NCBI GenBank assembly: GCA_011009095.1
Contig: VTPC01000478.1
Location: 105,386-169,385 of the forward strand
Origin: Ignelater luminosus
Taxonomy: Eukaryota; Arthropoda; Insecta; Coleoptera; Elateridae
Length of the DNA: 64,000 nt
Direction of reading: 5' to 3'
The notes beneath the pieces are model-generated. The model was given only the letters and a program-made list of their open reading frames with translations, was not told the origin of the DNA and searched no databases. This document shows positions 48,101-60,086 of the stretch, piece by piece. A program made the translations under genes and the position numbers. Each line of letters opens with the position of its first letter. The first letter of the stretch is position 1.

Positions 48101-50943
48101 TAAAATTTTGAAAGAAGTTTAAAATGGAATTTATATAAAATTATTGTTAAAAAAGTTTTTGAATAATAATAGATTGGTGAACGATATTACTGAGTTTATT
48201 TTATTGTATTGTTGAAGGAGTTAAACAAAAAGACTGGAAAAGTATTATTGTGGTGAAGTGAGGTAAACAAAATAAAAAGGTGATAAACAAAATAAGTAAG
48301 GAAATTGATGATATTAGGAATATAAAAAAAAATATTTTTTGACTTCTTATCCTAACGAAAAGAAAAATAACAGTAAAATTGTTGGAATAATTAACTGTCA
48401 GTTTGATTGAGGTTTGTCACGTGTTGATCATGGTGGTCTTATTTTAGGTTATCAATCAAATATCAGAAAGTCATCACATCACATATCCTTTAATTAAAAT
48501 TATTTGACGCTTTACAAAATTTATAAACATCAAAACATTAATTCATTAATTCACTATTCATTTACATGCATCACAATATGTATCTATCTGTCTGTTCGGA
48601 AACTCGAGCGCGTAACCATGGATATTATTATTTAAATTTACTCACAAATCAGATTTCCATGTTTGAACTGCACCTGCAAATAAAGCTAAGAAAATTTTTT
48701 AACAAATTTGAAACTCGGTCGCTTTTTTATTGAAAAACAATGCGATTAAATTAAATTTTATCTAATCTAATCTAATCAATACTGCACCGGACCGAGATGA
48801 TTTTCGTACTGCACTGGACGGGCTACATTTTCGTACTGATCAGGACAGGACTTCTTTTTCATACTACATCCGACTGTGTCTAATTGCCTTTTAATTAGCT
48901 CACCGATATGAAAGTATCGGGGTTTCAACTATTAAGTATAAATATCATTGTCGTTTGTACATATTTAAACAGTGGCGTATCTGGAGGGAAGGGGCCCCGG
49001 ATTTCATCTGGTAATTTACAATCCTCCCGGAACTTGTTAATTTCGTAGCTTTATAGCAAAGATTAGTCTTAAGGCGTTTTTGAAAATTCAACCTGGTAAT
49101 ATATTTGGGTCAAGCATCTGACGTCAGAAGGTTGGTCGGGTTAATCGGGTGATACCCACATTTTCCGAACAATTTTTGTTTCTTCATTTTTCAAATTCAT
49201 GAACAACAAATATAGTATTCTCTCCGCCATCTTCAGAGTCGCCAGAGAAAAGGAAGCTAGCAGGAATAGCTACAATTTTTTATTTTGAATCCATGCTGAA
49301 ACAATCAGGCGCAAAAGTTCTTTGACGTTTTTGAATCTTGAACTTCCTAACCTCGCAATTTACTACTAACCTATTCAACCCTACTCGTTTACTTTAAACT
49401 GATCGGGTAAGCACCCCGGTTACAGTTCTGTAGTTTTCCGAATGCAGGGTAGCGAACCGTGTCGAATAAACGAACGCTTAAGTTATAATCGGGATGAAAC
49501 CCGATCGCTCAGAGCGAATTTCCGAAAACACCTTTAGTTTACTACAGTAAAATTAGAATCTTGTGGCCAGAGCTGACAGATAACTAAATGTGCCAGCAGG
49601 CTTGCTCTATAGCCGGTGATGAGCGGGCCAACTAAAAGAAGGTTGTTTGGCTCTCCCCGGCACACCAAGAAGAACATTTTACCTACTGTTATCACAGGTG
49701 CGCCAATTGTTAAAGATTCAAACCCGCTCTAGGGGCAACGGTACATACAGGAACCTTAAGTGAAGGACAGAGATAGCTTAAAATAATCAAGAAATACTCT
49801 CAGGTCCAATGGTCACGCAAGTTAGTTCCTCGTTACTTACAGACAGGCACAATAACATGCCTGTAACGGTTACTGCAAGTTTAGGTCTCTTGAAGTTAGG
49901 GCATGCTCACATTTGGCAAGACAGCTCCGACCTACCAATGGTGTCTTTTAGCCTTAAAATGTGAAACAAGCGTTTATTAACATTAGAGGAAAATTGAATA
50001 TTTAGCAAGATGCATCATGGATGTCATAACTAAAATACCGACATAATTTAAACGTTCACTTAAAATACGTTACGTAGGACACATTGTTACCCGCGCTGAA
50101 AACGTCCAGAAGATCGGCAAGAAGATGATAGTCAGTTATAAACTTCCAAGTTTGTGCAAGTTGTCAGGTTCTTTAAGCTTCGTGCATACATATAGTTTTC
50201 CCCATTCTAATCTGGAACGCCTCGAGCACCTACTAATTTCTTTATTATCTCTACCGACAGTGATCATTGGGTATAAATTTTACTACCGTGAATGCAAAAA
50301 CTCAAGTATTATTTTGAATACAGATAGAATAAGCTATAATAATAAACACGGCCAACACCGAAGGCGACGAAAACTAACCGATCACAAGCTAATTCCATTA
50401 CGCCAGTAGAAGCAGTAATGACTGAAATCACTTCAATTTACCCAAGAAACTATCCTATGATCGAAGTTAGAATCTAACGGCTCTTAGTAGCATTTTTCCG
50501 ATCTGCAATGTGTCTAATGGGATTTAGTCACTACCGTACACTCGAGTTTAATTTATAGCGAATCCAAAGACGATACTCCTATCCATGGTATACATACTTG
50601 TTACGACAGAATAAATGTGTGCTCCATTTACATTATACAAAGTGTATCGATGGCGGGTATCGTTACCATCTCGTTATCTAGTCCGATAGAAATTATTTAT
50701 ATTGACGTCAAAGATTATTTTGCAATATTACAATCATTGTTCGAAACATTCAAACTGTCTTTCAAAAGAACTAATTTATTCGTAAGAATAAGCACAAAGT
50801 ATAAGTTATCTGGAACACTACACGAAATGTTAATATTTTTAAGAACTAGAACAATACTTTAATTGGGGTACAAGCTCGGTGGAAAAGCTGAGGACGGTGT
50901 CAATAAGTCCCGAAGCGTAAGACGAGACTCTTTGCAAAATTGA
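45121..50943. other. AT-rich DNA, no supported gene
   Basis: Short frames (45474-45698, 45849-46157 minus, 50125-50409, 50617-50862) show no family motif. A strongly purine-rich plus strand runs at about 47990-48340. CAGTGGCGTATCTGGAGGG at 48970 and GGCAAACCTATGGCATGCG near 45285 resemble hAT ends, but no partner ends were found. Confidence 0.45.
48780..48888. repeat. Degenerate 27-28 bp tandem repeat, four units
   Basis: Units start TACTGCACCGGACCG (48780), TACTGCACTGGACGG (48807), TACTGATCAGGACAG (48834) and TACTACATCCGACTG (48862). The first three end TTTTCG or TTTTCA. Spacing is 27, 27 and 28. It follows a short TCTAA run (48761-48775). The units are GC-richer than the flanks. Stops upstream argue against a protein repeat. 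Confidence 0.75.
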
Positions 50944-53275
50944 CCCTGAAGACTAAGGATACCACGAATATTCAGCTACTATTCGGTATTCGGCCTATGC
51001 GGCCTTTTTTTATTCCGTATTTGGCGTAATAGTACGCAGTATTCGGCCGAATGCCAAATACCTAATTATAAAAAAAAGCACATAAGTATTACTGAAAATA
51101 TATCTATTTTAATAACAAATCATTACAAATTTAATACTTAAAATGTATCAGAGGCAAGTTATGATGAATGAATTGGATACTGTTTTGCGTTTTCTGACCA
51201 CAACTTGTAAGGGTCTGCCGTCTGATCTAGGCAAACAGTTTTCAAATAAAAATCAATCTTATGTGCAATAGCACTTGTCTCCATAACCTCATTTTGCATA
51301 TTGCCTGCACCTGCAGCGATATCCTCGAAACAGTTCCAGAAACTGTCGTGTATTTCAATGGTTCTATCATCTTCATTGATGTTTCTTTTCTTACTAGGTG
51401 GAGAAGAATCATCATCGGTACTGCTAGATTTATCACAACACATGTTTAGAGTTTATAAAAGAATTTTTTGTCTGGCTCTTTCCGTTTGAACCAATCCCTC
51501 GAAACTTGTTTTGAATCGCGGGTCAAGAAAAATGGCAACCAGATATTGGTCATTGTCATCAAAGTCAAACCGTCTTTCAAACTCAACTTTTAGTGTAGAT
51601 TTCATTGTCAATACATTTGGTGTTCTATCTGCAGTGTTTTCCTTTCCCAGTATATCAACAATGTGACGACATGTGAAATCATTTCAGAGACGCAGGAAAC
51701 ATTTGAACTTGTTATTTTAGTAATCTCTTCGAACGGTTTGAGGAGTTTGATACATTGCTCCATTAACTCCCATTGTGACGGTGTCAAATTGTTCAAAGAT
51801 TCGTGATCTGTTATGTACAAAGAGACAGCTCGTTTTTGTTCTAGTAATCACTCCATTAAATGATAAGTACAATTCCAGTGTGTGATAACATCTTGTACTA
51901 GTTGGTGATTCGGCAAGTTTAGTTCTTGGTGAATGGATTTCAGTTTTTGTTGTGCTACCCCAGAGTGGTTAAAATGGGTAACAATCCGTCTCGCAGCAGC
52001 TACCATCTAAAATACCTCCACCTGGGACTTCAGCGATTCCTCGACAGCTCGTTACAGTGAATGAATAGAACACTTGGCAGAATCATATTCTACGACTAGT
52101 ACGCCTTTTATCATATTGGCTCCACTGTCATGGACAAGTAAATGGATCTTGCTCTGAGGAATATTCCATCTTTCTGCTATAGCATTAAGTTCTTTTGTGA
52201 TATTGTTGCCAGTATGTGAGTCAGCAAACGGCTTCATCGCCAAAACACCACGTTCATGAATAAACTCTGGATCTGGAAATATCCAATGCGCAGTGAAACT
52301 CAAGAAACTCTCGTTTTGTGCTGACATGTCCAAATATCAGATGTCAAGGATACTGCTGTTGCTGGCGAGATATTAACTTCAATTTTTCAGTAAATTCTGT
52401 CATATATATCGGGAATAACTTTCTGGGTCATATAAGTCCGATCAGGTATTTTGTATTGAGGCACTGCCTTTTCCATAAGCCTTGTAAAGCCGACTCGCTC
52501 AAAAAATGAAAACCGTTAGTTGTCTAAGGCAATCATCTCACCGATTAAATAATTATATTTTATTCATTTCGGTTGTTTCCTGCAGAGTTAACTGTTTTTG
52601 TTTTTTGAAGTACCTGGTACTACCTTAAAATCGGCAGACGCAAGAGTACCGTTCTTTTTACTTCCACTTGCCGAAGGAGCAGCAGTTAAAGTAGCGTACT
52701 GCTCAGCATGTTTACTTTGAGGATAGTTTTTCAGGAAAGTTGTAGCTGTAAGCTAAAAAAACGAGTACAATAACTGAACTAACTTCGCTAATATATTACA
52801 CGATAAGATAAAGACTTTTACAAGTATTTTCTTTACTTATGTGTTTTATTATAGTTTTTCTTTTTACTTACTTGCTTTTTTTCCTTCTCCACCACGCTAG
52901 ATCTTGTTGCCATTGTTACACAGCAAACACACAGCTATCTTATTATCTTCATTAGAAATCCCATTATATTCCCAAATAGGCGACTTTTTATTAATTACTG
53001 GTGCCATTTTGTAAAGCTTTTGGTTATAAACAGCGATATTTTTAATAATAATGAATAATAATTATAATAACAACGTGCGGCCAGAAGAATGTAGCTACTC
53101 ACAAATGAACCAGCAGCCGCACACACCGCAATTAGACAGGTCGTGAGTAGTGAGTCACATTACGTAACAGGTAACGACTCGTGACCTGTTACTTGCGAAA
53201 TGTACACATCTTTTACTGGCCGAAGCGCCGAGTATTCGGCCAAATCACTAGTCGTGGCATCTTTACTGAACCCTG
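50944..53275. mobile_element. hAT element with BED-type transposase
   Basis: The right end, in reverse complement, begins CAGGGTTCAGTAAAGATGCC. The left end, from 50944, reads CCCTGAAGACTAAGGATACC and aligns with about 14 of 24 matches, including GATxCCACGA. Both sides carry repeated ATTCGG/GGCCGAAT motifs just inside, as in ZBED-related hAT elements. I could not confirm an 8-bp target duplication. A broken transposase fills the interior on the minus strand. Confidence 0.8.
51159..53007 (-). pseudogene. ZBED-like hAT transposase, C-terminally truncated
   Basis: From the ATG at 53005-53007 the protein starts MAPVINKKSPIWEY and continues to AVCLLCNNGNK, a BED zinc finger start (W..F/Y ... C..C), then a stop. 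The frame at 52052-52333 gives SAQNESFLSFTAHW, then LNAIAERWNIPQSKIHLLVH followed by DSGANM. This is the hAT block with the second catalytic aspartate. The frame at 51608-51820 gives LTPSQWELMEQCIKLLKPFE, and IFLDPRFK lies at about 51510-51530. The last frame ends DPYKLWSENAKQYP. The dimerisation segment SVPSERxFSxAG with the final catalytic glutamate is absent before the left end. At least four breaks are present. Order and spacing leave little doubt about the family. Confidence 0.85.
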
Positions 53276-54148
53276 ACTCGTCAACAAAAGAATCTCCTGC
53301 AATCTTTTGGATAACCTGACATTATACATCCAATGTACTGGATAGTACAGAGTTTACCCATCCCACCAAAAGTGCCTTTTCATACCACTATACAAGCATC
53401 TGAAATAAACTGACCAAAAAGAAATTTAACTGCTAACCAAAGAAGATGACTCAGCAATCATTTTACAGGACCAGACAGACAGGCGTGCGGGTCCCGTGAA
53501 GACACTACCCTGACGTGGTTCGTACAAAGTTTCTGCAACTGCATACTAAAAAGCTAAAGGTCTAAAATAGAGAAATGTAAAAAACAAAATTTGATGGAAA
53601 TATCTTGTTTTCTCAGATTTGCTATTTTGTTTCTGTAAAATTAGTCAGGGAAGAATCTCTCCTCCTGGGCAGGTAAAATGATGCTTTCCTGGTGTTTTTG
53701 AGTCAGAAAAGTTGTAACTACAGTGACAGTTGCAGAAAAAAATATATGTAAACAATAAAATAGAATTTACAACACGAATTCTAACTTGTTTTATAAAACT
53801 AAACTAGTAAAGGCAATAAAGTTAAAGAAACACTACCGCATAAAGGAACTAGAAGTTAGAATAATTTTTTTACTTTAATAACACGAAGTTAAATTTAACA
53901 GCAGTTGTTTTATAATTGAGAAAATAGGGCTGAACTTAAATACCTTTTCCTACGGCGGTGCTGTAAGTAGGTACTCACCGTACAATTCTCAGTGCGGAAC
54001 TAGCATTTTAAATACGTGTGCGATAAAATAATAAATTGTAGCTAATTTTTATTGAATGGCGTTCTGTTTCCTTAGATAATGTTAATACCTTCTTAATTTG
54101 GGTACACAAAACCAGCCAATCCACTGTTTTCAATTGTGTTTTATCAAA
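53276..54148. other. Spacer between hAT and mariner elements
   Basis: AT-rich sequence with no recognised motif. Confidence 0.55.
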
Positions 54149-54150
54149 TA

Positions 54151-55432
54151 CGAGGGCGGTTCAATAAGTGTTGGAAATGAAGACACAATCTTTTTCGAAA
54201 ATTCTTTTTTTATTTTTTAACATAGTCTCCTTTTAGAAATATACACTTCTCCCAACGTTCCTGCCATTTTTTTAACCCTTCCAAAAAATAGGATTTGTCG
54301 AACTCTCCAAAATACGCCTCTATCTCGACGATGACTTCCTCGTTTGGGCTAGATTTTTTTCCCGCGAGCCATTTCTTCATGTTAGAAAACAGAAAAAGTC
54401 GCAGGGAGCCAGATCGGGTGAATATGGGGGGTGCGGCAGCAATTCATAACGCAATCCATGCAGTTTGGCGGCGACAACTCCGGATGAATGTGCTGGTGCG
54501 TTATCGTGGTGAAACGGCACCTTCTTTTTCGCCAAATGCGGCCGTGTCTCCTTCAATTTTTTGTCGAAGCTGTCTAATAACTCACTGTAGTATTGTCCAG
54601 TGATCGTTCTTCCTTTTTCTAAAAAATCCATGAGGATGACGCCGTTCGCATTCCAAGAAATCGTCGCCATGACCTTTCCGGCCGATGGAACCATCTTCGC
54701 CTTCTTTGGAGCAGATTCACCGGGAGAAATCCATTGTTTTGATTGTTGCTTAGTTTCTGGTGTGTAATGATGAATCCAGGTCTCATCAACGGTGACAACT
54801 CGGCGCAAAAACTCCTTCGAATTTCGCTTAAATTGCTCCAAACACTGCTTCGAAGTTAACAGCCGCATCCGCTTGTTGTCCACCGTTAGCAATCGTGGCA
54901 CCCATCGCGCCGACAATTTTTTCATCGCCAACTTATCATGTGAAATATTAATTGCGGTTCCGGTCGACACACCTACGGCCTCTGCTACTTCACGCACTTT
55001 CGTTCGTCGATCAGCGAGAATCATGTCGTGGACTTTTTGAATGATTTCCTCGGTAACCACGTTTGCCGGGCGTCCTGGTCGCTCCTCATCAAAAACAGAT
55101 GTTCGCCCACGTTTAAATTCGTTGAACCAATCTAACTGTGGTCGTAGATGGCGAAGTGTCCCCATAAACAGCATCCAATTTTGCTTTTATCTCGCATTTT
55201 TTCCCATCCAAAAACAGAAAGCGAATTACCGAACGATACTGCTCTTTTTCCGTCTTAGCTAAAATCACGAAACACGTCTTACTCAAATGGTTGTCAAATC
55301 CAAACTAACCTATCAATCAGTCTGCAATTTGTTATACCGTCGTTTGATAGATGGCAGCACACGATGATAACACCAACTTCCCTCAGGAACGCCTTCTGTC
55401 GTCAAACACGGGTACTTACTGAACCGCCCTCG
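54151..55432. mobile_element. mariner element, nearly complete
   Basis: Ends are CGAGGGCGGTTCAATAAGT at 54151 and, in reverse complement, CGAGGGCGGTTCAGTAAGT ending at 55432. They differ at one base over 19. TA flanks both (54149-54150 and 55433-55434). The length of 1282 bases is normal for a full mariner. Well-matched ends and an almost readable transposase suggest a more recent insertion than the other elements here. Confidence 0.95.
54210..55268 (-). pseudogene. mariner transposase, DD34D, two frameshifts
   Basis: The main open frame, 54377-55174, contains WFNEFKRGRTSVFDEERPGR, the helix-turn-helix linker of mariners, then VTVDETWIHHYTPE, HHDNAPAHSS and HPPYSPDLAPCDFF. Counting from 55174, the catalytic aspartates fall at residues 130, 224 and 259, with 34 residues between the last two: the DD34D signature, all three intact. 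The N-terminus (RSVIRFLFLDGKK...AVYGDTSPSTTT) lies in another frame upstream, with a shift near 55130. The C-terminus (MKKWLAGKKSS...KGDYVKK, stop at 54210-54212) lies in a third frame after a shift near 54380. The start appears as GTG at 55266-55268 rather than ATG. The span equals about 353 codons, the usual length. Confidence 0.93.
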
Positions 55433-55434
55433 TA

Positions 55435-58430
55435 TAATTTTTTTTTATTAGCCACAAATTCACTTGCTGCCGTAGAAAAAAAATTGTACCTTACCGTACT
55501 ACTAGTTAGGCAAATAACTATAAAGCCTATAAACTACAATCCTCAAAAATGTTTGAGTCTAAAGGAGAATTGGAATAACGGAATTTTGACATGTATATTT
55601 AATCAGTTAATTTGAATACTAGAATTCCTTGAATTAAGTTTAAAATCTCTAGGTGTGAATTAAAAGTGGCCATTAACAACACATTTATTTTGTCAAAAGG
55701 TAATCAAAATAGCGTTGTCTTTATAATGAAAATTATAGGTGGCAGGTCCAGAAATACCTCGATCAAATGATAGATTTAACGCTAAAAAATTTCATACTAT
55801 TAATCTTCCTAAATAAAAAAGAGGAATCCTTCAAGATTTGTGATTTTAATGGAATAAATAATTTACTCTTAATTAACGACAGTTACCTACTAAAATAGCT
55901 GGTGATTCCGGACCTTTAATGGTATTTTTGATATTTTTTTTAAATTAATCATTTAGTATTTTCAAGTTCAAATATTTTATAAATATGTAAAACTAGCAAA
56001 ACAAAAGGAAGGCTATTTTAATTTTTAACAGAGGAAAAGGAAGTTACAACTGAGGCTACACCACAAAAAAAGAGACAACGAGATTTAATAGCAAAATGAA
56101 CTTAACTGGTTTCTGAATATAAATTATTTCATCACCTATATTACCTTATACGTGTAGAGATGATTTATTTGCATTCCTAGGTAAGTGTTGGTGTTGAATA
56201 CTTTTGAGTTTATTAGTGTCAATCCACACGGTAGGTGGCACATCTTTATTATGTACTCGACAGCATTTCGCTTGTTATAGAAAAAAAAAGAACCGCGTTG
56301 ACACTAACTTTTTGTAGTTAGATTTGTCAGAATGATACATGATAAGTCAGGATATGGTTACGTTTGGTAAGAAATATATTTCTAAATACTGTTGCTATCT
56401 CTGCTATAATTTCAAGCAGAGGATATTCTAACTCATTTCTTCTTTCTTATTTTATATTAATACATCTATATAATGAAAATGTTGCTAGGAGCAAGCGCTT
56501 CAGAGAACATAAAAATAATGAAAACGACCTTTTTGTTTTTGTAAATGTCACAGTGACATTTTTAGTATAATTTACTAATTTAGTTTTAATTTACTACTTT
56601 ATATTGTTTGGTCTTAATTTAAAAACAAAATCTAAACTCTAATTCCGGGAATAAAGTTTCGAAAAGGAATGTAAAGATTATAAAACATTCTCAAGTTAAA
56701 TACGTTCCATGCTTCCTATGTGGGTTCCAGGGATATGCATTGTATTTTCCTTATTCAAAGGTTTTTGCTGCCTTGCTTTAGACTATGACAAATATCACGG
56801 CATTACATGGGAAATTGCAAGTGCAAGATGCATTCTACTCTACTCGGATGAGTTCCTAAATGTTTTATGGAACGAATCATCATAATGCAATGCAATGATA
56901 AGAGAGATTTTGGTTTTTATTGTGTACTTTTGTAAAATTAGCAGAATTAACAATTAAATGCTCATGTGTTGTGTTAATGTGATATATCCCTAGTCTAGTA
57001 TAATTAATACAAAATCCTTTAAGGGTTCAATGTTCATCAATGTAAATGCGAAATAATGCGACGACGATAGTGTTTGTTCTCAACCCCTTTGTGCTGTAGC
57101 AATGTACCTAAATAGAATTAGGTACTACATTTAAGATCGGTGGAGTTGTTTAGTGACTTCGAACAGGTTTGTGCTTCATTACAAAATTGATGTAGGGATT
57201 TGTTTTGCATCTGAAACTACATTAACTCTTTACATTCGTCAACTTCATGGGCAGTATTCTTCGTGTACAAAAATAAGGCCCTTTCTTTGAATTTGTGGTT
57301 ATGTACAAATGATTATGTATTTCATTCATACAGCGCTTATATCATTGTGTTTAGGTTACATCTCTTAATATCTACATCCATAAAATTAATTTTGTTTTGC
57401 CTGTGGTGTAGTGGGTTACAGGACCCTTTTTCTTTGATCTCCCCACTCATGAAATACCAGCAATATCCCGCAGAACACCGGATTAAAACAATTTCTCTTA
57501 ATTTGCAACAATTCGTTTTATGTTGCACCCTGCATTAAACTTGTCGTGCGTGTTTAACAATATTTATTTGTACTTAACATTAAGCCTTATACATTTTAGA
57601 AGTATAGAATTTTATTTAGCATTAATTTACTATTTATTCTATGTTCTTGACAAACAAAAGGTCAGAGTAATGATAGAATAGCACCATGTTTTGTAAGGTA
57701 TTTAAGTTTTGTAGTGAATAATTCCGACATTGGTATATTTAGGAATTACATTAATCTCTGTTGTACTAAATGTTTTTCATCTATTGTACTTAAAATTATA
57801 AATTACATATATCATTCAGCTACATTTGGAGAATTTTCTAGAAGCTGTATCTTATACATACAAATAATCGTTCTGGGATGTTATCGCTATCGTTTTTATT
57901 GGTAATAATCCCACCATGAAATACCTTCCAATGTTTACACATCTCTTCTTGAATTCATGAATAACTCGTTTGTATCACGGTGTACTTATCACAATCTACG
58001 ACTATGTACTAACCTGGTGTAGTCTTAAAGTAGAAGACTCTAGTGCTTAAGTTACGTTGAATTGTGAGTTTTACAATCCTGACATACATCAGCTAAAAAA
58101 AATAAAATGTCTCCACGGTTTTCACGGCTTCCGGAAATCTTCGAATGTTCATTTGGTATATCCTATTTGATAGTTATGAGAAGTTTTACATTTGGCAAAT
58201 GACATCGTAGTAAGTCAAACGTTACATAAAATTGATCTTGTTTGTAATCGTTGATGAACAAGATCTTTAAGATCTGTAACAAAGCAATTGGACAGACTTG
58301 AAGTGGCTGGTGATGCTATAGTAGCAGGTTGTAGACGAACGGGCTCTTGTTGTCAATGATGACGACTAGTCCCGAATCTTACACCTTTCTGAAGTAGGAA
58401 CAGTTTCTACCTGCACAAACTGGCCAAATA
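55435..58430. other. AT-rich DNA, no supported gene
   Basis: Frames at 56364-56570, 57263-57538 and 57714-57905 show no motif. TGGTGTAGTGGGTTA near 57403-57417 resembles a tRNA A box, but no B box follows at a sensible distance. Confidence 0.5.
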
Positions 58431-59067
58431 CAGGGTGTCCGAATATTACATCGAAAACTCTTGACTGTATGTTTGGCCGATTAAATAGACACGATTTATC
58501 GAAAAAAGGTGAGTAAAAAGTTTTTAGTTTTCGAGTTATAACGCTTCAAAGTTGATGGGAAAAAATGGTTATTTCTTTACTGTGTCCAAATGAATCAACG
58601 AATCTTCTTCAAACTTGGTATGCAATTGGGTGCCATAAGAGTGGGCCTTATACTAAAATATCGTCGAAATCTAATAATGAAACTTTTGTACGGCCAACAC
58701 TTTACAAACTTGATGCGAACACATAAAAGCAATCTTGATTTATAAAAAATTTGCTCTCTTGCAATCTTTTCGTAAACTTAACCATTTTCGAGAAAATCGA
58801 GATCTTTTAAAACACTCAATTCCGCTTTGTTTACGTTACTGATACAAAAAATCCGAGGTGGCAGAGAAACTGTTAAAATAAATTGAACAAGTATGTTGCT
58901 TTATAATAAAATTAATTTTAAGTCTGACAGTAATCGTAAAATGCAGAGGTGCTCCGTCGTGCATATAAAAAAAACTAACTTTTTACTTACTTTTTTCGAT
59001 AAATCGTCTCTATTTAATCCGCCAAACCTACAGTCAAGAGTTTTCGGTGTAATATCCGAACACCCTG
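58431..59067. mobile_element. 637-bp MITE with ~100-bp terminal inverted repeats
   Basis: The left end CAGGGTGTCCGAATATTACA and the reverse complement of the right end, CAGGGTGTTCGGATATTACA, match closely. The similarity continues about 100 bases inward through AAAACTCTTGACTGTA, TTTGGC and GATTTATCGAAAAAA. TA flanks both ends (58429-58430 and 59068-59069). No coding capacity. The ends and TA site indicate a Tc1/mariner-type non-autonomous element. Confidence 0.9.
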
Positions 59068-59399
59068 TATAATTAAAATTATAAAAGCTAAAGAATGAGT
59101 GTAATAAATAAAACGATGTAAACTCAGATCCTTTTACTAAAAAATTATTTTACAGCTTATCAGCTACGACCACTTGGGTAAACTAAAGCGTGAGAAGGAC
59201 CTCCGGGTACATTGATACATTCTATTAAGATAATTCGGAATAGTAATTACCAGTGGGAGCCACATTTTGATATCCTCTGAAGCACGCATAATATAAATTA
59301 AATCCGTAATTGGCCTTTTTTGTTCTTTGGCTAAATCAGAAGGTAATTTTTGTCGTGGGGGAGCAAGAGTACAGTAAAGTATGCAACACCAACAACTAT
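59068..59399. other. Spacer, nothing recognised
   Basis: AT-rich sequence between a MITE and a possible gag shard, without motif or repeat. Confidence 0.5.
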
Positions 59400-59760
59400 A
59401 GTTTGATATATTTTATTTATCTTCCTTCCCTCATCTCTACCTCGTCTTCAGACTCTGTAGCTTCCACATGCGTAGTATATTCTGATAGACCTAAACCATA
59501 GGAGTGCTTTATCCCGAAAAAGATTGAGTACAGACATGAATAGCTGTTTTTTTGCAGCTTGTGTCTATACATTCTAGAAATTCGCTCCACGTGTTTAGAT
59601 CGCCGAAAAAACATTCAATCGATGTATTTCTGCACTAGGATTCATCGGTGATTGAAATCTAATGGGAACCGTTCCTCTTTCCTTCTCTATCATGGGTTGC
59701 AAAGGTTCTCGTTTGTAGATTAGTATCTGCATTGAGTTGGGAACGTTGTGGATATCGTTT
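59400..59760 (-). pseudogene. Possible LTR-retrotransposon gag shard
   Basis: Read right to left, one frame gives KKQLFMSVLNLFRDKALLWF followed by RSIR. This is very like the gag-capsid block LFxSAxDLFxxKALLWFRS of insect retrotransposons. Upstream frames give VPIRFQSPMNPSAE and FFGDLNTWSEFLE, which could be the preceding capsid part, in different frames. No long terminal repeat, protease or polymerase was seen nearby. The KALLWFRS block is persuasive but short, so the call is tentative. Confidence 0.45.
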
Positions 59761-60084
59761 TTTGCGCCTGTTCTGATTGTTTCTGTAACATATAAAGCTG
59801 ATATGCAGGAAAAATCATTATTTGTCTCTTCAAATTCTCTAGTTACTATATTCGAGTATTTTGATCTATTTCATAAAACTCTTCAGGTCTCCCTTCTGGA
59901 GTTCTCTGATTTTCTGATCATGGTTGTCCTTTAGTAAAAGACACGCATCGCGAGTGTTAAATTTCCAACTTTGCTTTCAATTTAAGTATACCATTCCATT
60001 TCCTTTTCTCTATGATTTATCAATGAAAAATTAATTGTGGACTTAATATGTTGGGAGATGGCTTCCTGTTATTTTCATATTATG
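59761..60084. other. Spacer, nothing recognised
   Basis: A 65-codon plus-strand frame at 59737-59934 has no motif. Otherwise AT-rich DNA up to the Tc1-like element. Confidence 0.45.
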
Positions 60085-60086
60085 TA

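Noticed and set aside
48970-49005. hAT-like end CAGTGGCGTATCTGGAGGG followed by GGGGCCCCGG
   Set aside because: Only one end is visible, so an element cannot be delimited.
49990-50130. Retrotransposon-like phrase YVGHIVTRAEN
   Set aside because: A single short phrase without the RGRP block or any upstream reverse transcriptase motif. It may be chance.
57403-57432. A-box-like TGGTGTAGTGGGTTA
   Set aside because: No B box or cloverleaf follows, and a T run comes too early.
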